Source: Leptolyngbyaceae cyanobacterium M65_K2018_010 (lineage in GTDB: Bacteria; Cyanobacteriota; Cyanobacteriia; Phormidesmidales; Phormidesmidaceae). From it: DNA of 15,577 nt. The translations under genes and the position numbers were made by a program. How positions within the stretch are numbered: the stretch's first letter is position 1; the number at the start of each line of letters is the position of its first letter. The notes beneath the pieces are model-generated. The model saw only the letters and a program-made list of their open reading frames with translations, ran no database searches and was not told the origin of the DNA. The DNA is taken from NCBI GenBank assembly GCA_015295885.1, contig DVEE01000083.1, forward strand, positions 1-15,577, read 5' to 3'. This document shows positions 14,001 to 15,577 of this stretch, in pieces.

Positions 14001-14721
14001 CGATCCCCTGGCCGATGAGTTGCGCTTTGAGATTCGCTACCACCAGGTCTATGCCCACAACATTGACGGCCTGATCGCCGGGACAATCCACTGGTCCCGC
14101 TACCAGGGTGATCGCCAGCGGGGCTGGTTGGGCAATCGCCCCACCTGTGACATTTTAGTCAAGCTGGACGCCTTCAGCCAAACCTACGACTTTGATACCC
14201 GGCGTTTTTCTCCCCTGCAGGGTATGGAAGGGTTTTTGCAGGCGATGACGGCCCGTTATCGGATTGGCGATGGCACGGGCGGCACCTTTGTGGGGCCCTC
14301 TAACAACTGTTCCCAGGATTCTAACCAGGCTCTGTTTGCCAGCCTGCAAACCCTGACCAGGGGAGTGAGCAATCAGGATGCGGCCCTGCTGGCCTGGGCC
14401 GATCGCCACCCCGATCAGGCGGCGGACTTTCGACGGATGCTGCGCTTGGGTCAGGATCTGAAAAGCACCCTGCAGCCCATGGGTAACCTTCGGCCCGATT
14501 GGGAAAAAAATGAGTTTAATCTGGGCAGCACCCTGGAAGATGAACCGCTCCGTAACCTGATTATGGGTCTGGGCAGCTGGCGCACCATCTTGCCCCGTAA
14601 GGCCAGCGATGTGGTGGTAAAACAATTCTTGAAGTACGAGGCCTCGGCCTGGGTGCTGCGCACCAGCCAGGTGGGCGGCTACGACCCCACCATAGAACCA
14701 ATCGCCCCCATGACTTTTTAA
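11050..14721 (+). CDS. Large Yip1-like membrane / alpha-beta hydrolase fusion protein, 1223 residues
   Basis: The start ATG follows AGGGAAAGG closely. Residues 1-171 carry about five hydrophobic segments (near 31-53, 63-90, 102-122, 130-148, 153-171) resembling a Yip1 domain. A charged helical stretch (190-265) follows, then two more membrane segments (270-290, 305-330). Residues about 360-620 look like an alpha/beta-hydrolase: nucleophile elbow GYSGG with Ser495, acid loop VGDKDVV with Asp543/Asp545, and His586 in PVGHQVPGG, in the canonical order. Residues 660-1223 are unrecognised: a strand-rich part, FFGHFAYG (His974), a conserved-looking YHQVYAHN and SNNCSQDSN (Cys1087). His974 before Cys1087 could form a permuted NlpC/P60-like thiol site, which is only inference. 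Substrate and cellular side are unknown; lipid or acyl hydrolysis in a membrane is a guess. The FkbM-type gene follows after 15 bases. Confidence 0.8.
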   Translation: MLNRFWEAIGYVFALNGEAFRIAATWPEALKVALLVVLLAGLSQGIGQSIILFLNQVKPVRFVLSLAINAVLFTLGFLALVLSTWLLTLTPWSQSVPFEQLVTVLGLAYAPLLFSFLGALPYLGLPILNLLSVWHLLAMVVGFGAITNLGLMGAFRYVFLGWLVLQILQNTIGRPIASLGKRIANRAAGVELVTSRRDLTASMQESLDEVSTRWRDQLNQRVETLQQGDVMAAIMGDYPPLAMAGAAPGASVALADTAKSKQRGWGNAFKTVVSLLAMVLLTIVVLILLRPIREWWFGWFASLPNLLQLVLNLIWIGVVALIVAGLLAPLETLGWWAGWYEDEVNTTIKAGELATPAPADQTFSRYVVYLDGIGKSTFEYLPDIEEFLDTLAPTLPDDVALVRGIMPYSVMNAPLDEDRPLAFLWRYADKLRFANPASLLGLLVNIRNVLIVGVSADKRYGPLYNQGMAQVVYNGLVKNGYQLGSGTPVTFIGYSGGGQMSCASAPYLKRALGAPIDVISLGGVISANVNALQLEHLYHLVGDKDVVEGIGPKMFPGRWPVFPLSYWNRAKRRGKITIIPMGPVGHQVPGGILDPNLVLADGRSSLQQTIDTINAILRGDILDDAPEAQSRKHSNYDDFIANPLVQYQRYPLDQRPTPDLYVPVAAWMGRLILPPKAERFQGVYYEIHHAPGEHAGLLGQVVKLCWSTDPRTQRFVQAVTHDVHFSAEAEYSSQVGGVIHPVRLNHWLQVDPLESLAGSLPDDDLIVAVENPQVDRGAEGVTLRIRSQPMEVTGRYYGLVQFIEPVAHTDQFRVRHFNRISRAFDGPEEVVSLPPVNRMSAYGSFPSVTQGLEQSPLNETGWYIYGAPDPAGRFVVQALGPRALFRLQPDRVVFGGAKAAYRYIRREAWADVIAQKGKVSSVLCTQRDNGRPEAITAAMAEWQEGDRALVLHTYGGIGGEKKEPAAFSPIFFGHFAYGRADVIRDPLADELRFEIRYHQVYAHNIDGLIAGTIHWSRYQGDRQRGWLGNRPTCDILVKLDAFSQTYDFDTRRFSPLQGMEGFLQAMTARYRIGDGTGGTFVGPSNNCSQDSNQALFASLQTLTRGVSNQDAALLAWADRHPDQAADFRRMLRLGQDLKSTLQPMGNLRPDWEKNEFNLGSTLEDEPLRNLIMGLGSWRTILPRKASDVVVKQFLKYEASAWVLRTSQVGGYDPTIEPIAPMTF

Positions 14722-14736
14722 GCTAAGCCAACTCCT

Positions 14737-15577
14737 ATGCGCGTAGAAGCCTGTTGCCAAGCCCTGTTGCGGCACATTCTGCCGGACCTAGATCCGCACC
14801 GACAGGGCTATTGCTTTGACGTCGGGGTAGGGACCTTTGCCTTTTACTGCCAGCTCTTTGCCCAGTTGGGTTTCCCCACCGTTGCCGTGGAACCGATGCC
14901 AAACCGCCAACTGAGGAGCCTATGCCAGCGCCACCCCATTCAGCTGCTGGAGCTCTGTTTATCGGACCGGGTGGGCCGCCAGACCTTGCACCTGGGACAG
15001 TTTGCCAATCTGGGCAATGCCAACTTTAACTCCCTCGCCGAGGATTGGTTTGGCGCTTCCCAACGGACCCGAAGGGTACCTACCCTGGATTTGAAGAGTT
15101 TACTAGAACAGATCGCCCCTTCCCAGGTGACCTGCTTCAAACTCGACATCGAAGGTTGGGAATCGGTGGTTCTGGGACAATTCACCCATCTGCCTGAGTC
15201 CCTGGCGGCCAGCGCTGGTCATGTTTGAGTACGGCGGCGGCGGCAGCTATGAGCAGGGGCAGGGGGGATGGGCCCCCCACTTTCTCAGGGGCACCCTGGA
15301 CAGCCTGAAAAGCCTGCAACGGTGTGGCTATGATTTTAGTATCCTGATCGACTATGCCCCGGGCACCCAAGCTAAGGTTTTTTCCCTACAAAATCTTGAC
15401 CTAGCCGTGGATAACCCTTTCTACCGCCAGAGCATCTACGGCAACCTCCTGTGCTTTCACCAGCACCAGTACCCCGAGGCCCAGGTCCAAGCCTGGTGTG
15501 CTGCCTATCGAGGTGGGGTCGTAAATTGGTCGGTTAGCCAATGGGTGATGGGCACCGTTAACCTGCAGCGGTGGTGG
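14737..15577 (+). pseudogene. FkbM-type SAM-dependent methyltransferase, broken by a frameshift, 3' end outside window
   Basis: The first frame gives 163 residues with the FkbM-family pattern: FDVGVGTF (27-34, SAM motif I), AVEPMP (50-55) and CFKLDIEGWE (133-142). It then stops at 15226-15228. Skipping one G at 15205 joins it to LRPALVMFEYGGGG and a frame that stays open to the last base (GWAPHFLRGTLDSL, GYDFSILIDYAPG), which is the normal FkbM continuation. So the gene carries a single extra base, either a real mutation or a sequencing or assembly error. There is no obvious ribosome site before ATG 14737; translation may be coupled to the gene ending 15 bases upstream. Methylation of a sugar or polysaccharide is typical of the family; the substrate is unknown. 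Confidence 0.8.

Noticed and set aside
14155..14775. 206-codon minus-strand frame opposite the end of the large protein gene
   Set aside because: It is antisense to a continuous plus-strand gene and has no ribosome site or recognisable domain.

Overview
The window looks like ordinary chromosome from a GC-rich cyanobacterium. The HIP1 octamer GCGATCGC occurs at least 12 times in 15.6 kb. Several genes belong to families I know mainly from cyanobacteria (DUF3082, the ispE neighbourhood, a KAG-type serine hydrolase, small lineage-specific membrane proteins). A filamentous, Leptolyngbya-like lineage is plausible, but the genus cannot be fixed from the sequence. I see no tRNA, rRNA, CRISPR array, phage gene or intact insertion sequence.

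Layout, left to right. Positions 2-412 are the 3' end of a beta-lactamase-like serine hydrolase. A 602-base stretch without a convincing gene follows; it holds a long inverted repeat, a G-quadruplex motif and several hairpins, and leads into a His-rich four-helix membrane protein (1015-1500). Next come an outer-membrane beta-barrel protein (1717-2535) with a structured leader and a clear terminator, and a short RecQ helicase (2781-4262) that overlaps, tail to tail, a DUF1345 membrane protein on the minus strand (4222-4872). On the plus strand follow peptide deformylase (5011-5577), a 65-residue membrane protein, a LytM/M23 peptidase with a Tat-type signal, and a membrane-anchored DsbA-like thiol oxidoreductase. 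A 458-base repeat- and hairpin-rich spacer leads into a second, shorter beta-barrel paralogue (8040-8525) with a strong terminator.

On the minus strand, rsmA, ispE and a DUF3082 gene form a likely operon (10921 down to 8688) with a well-formed promoter at 10955-10983. Divergent from it is a 1223-codon gene (11050-14721). Its product joins a Yip1-like membrane domain, an alpha/beta-hydrolase domain with a visible Ser-Asp-His set, and a long unrecognised C-terminal region. It is followed 15 bases later by an FkbM-type methyltransferase gene broken by one extra base near 15205 and still open at the window edge.

Functional themes: cell-envelope work (two barrel proteins, M23 peptidase, DsbA-like protein, deacylase-type hydrolases), translation and isoprenoid housekeeping (def, rsmA, ispE), and DNA repair (recQ). 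The least explained items are the 1223-residue protein, the structured region at 413-1014, and the repeat-rich spacer at 7582-8039.
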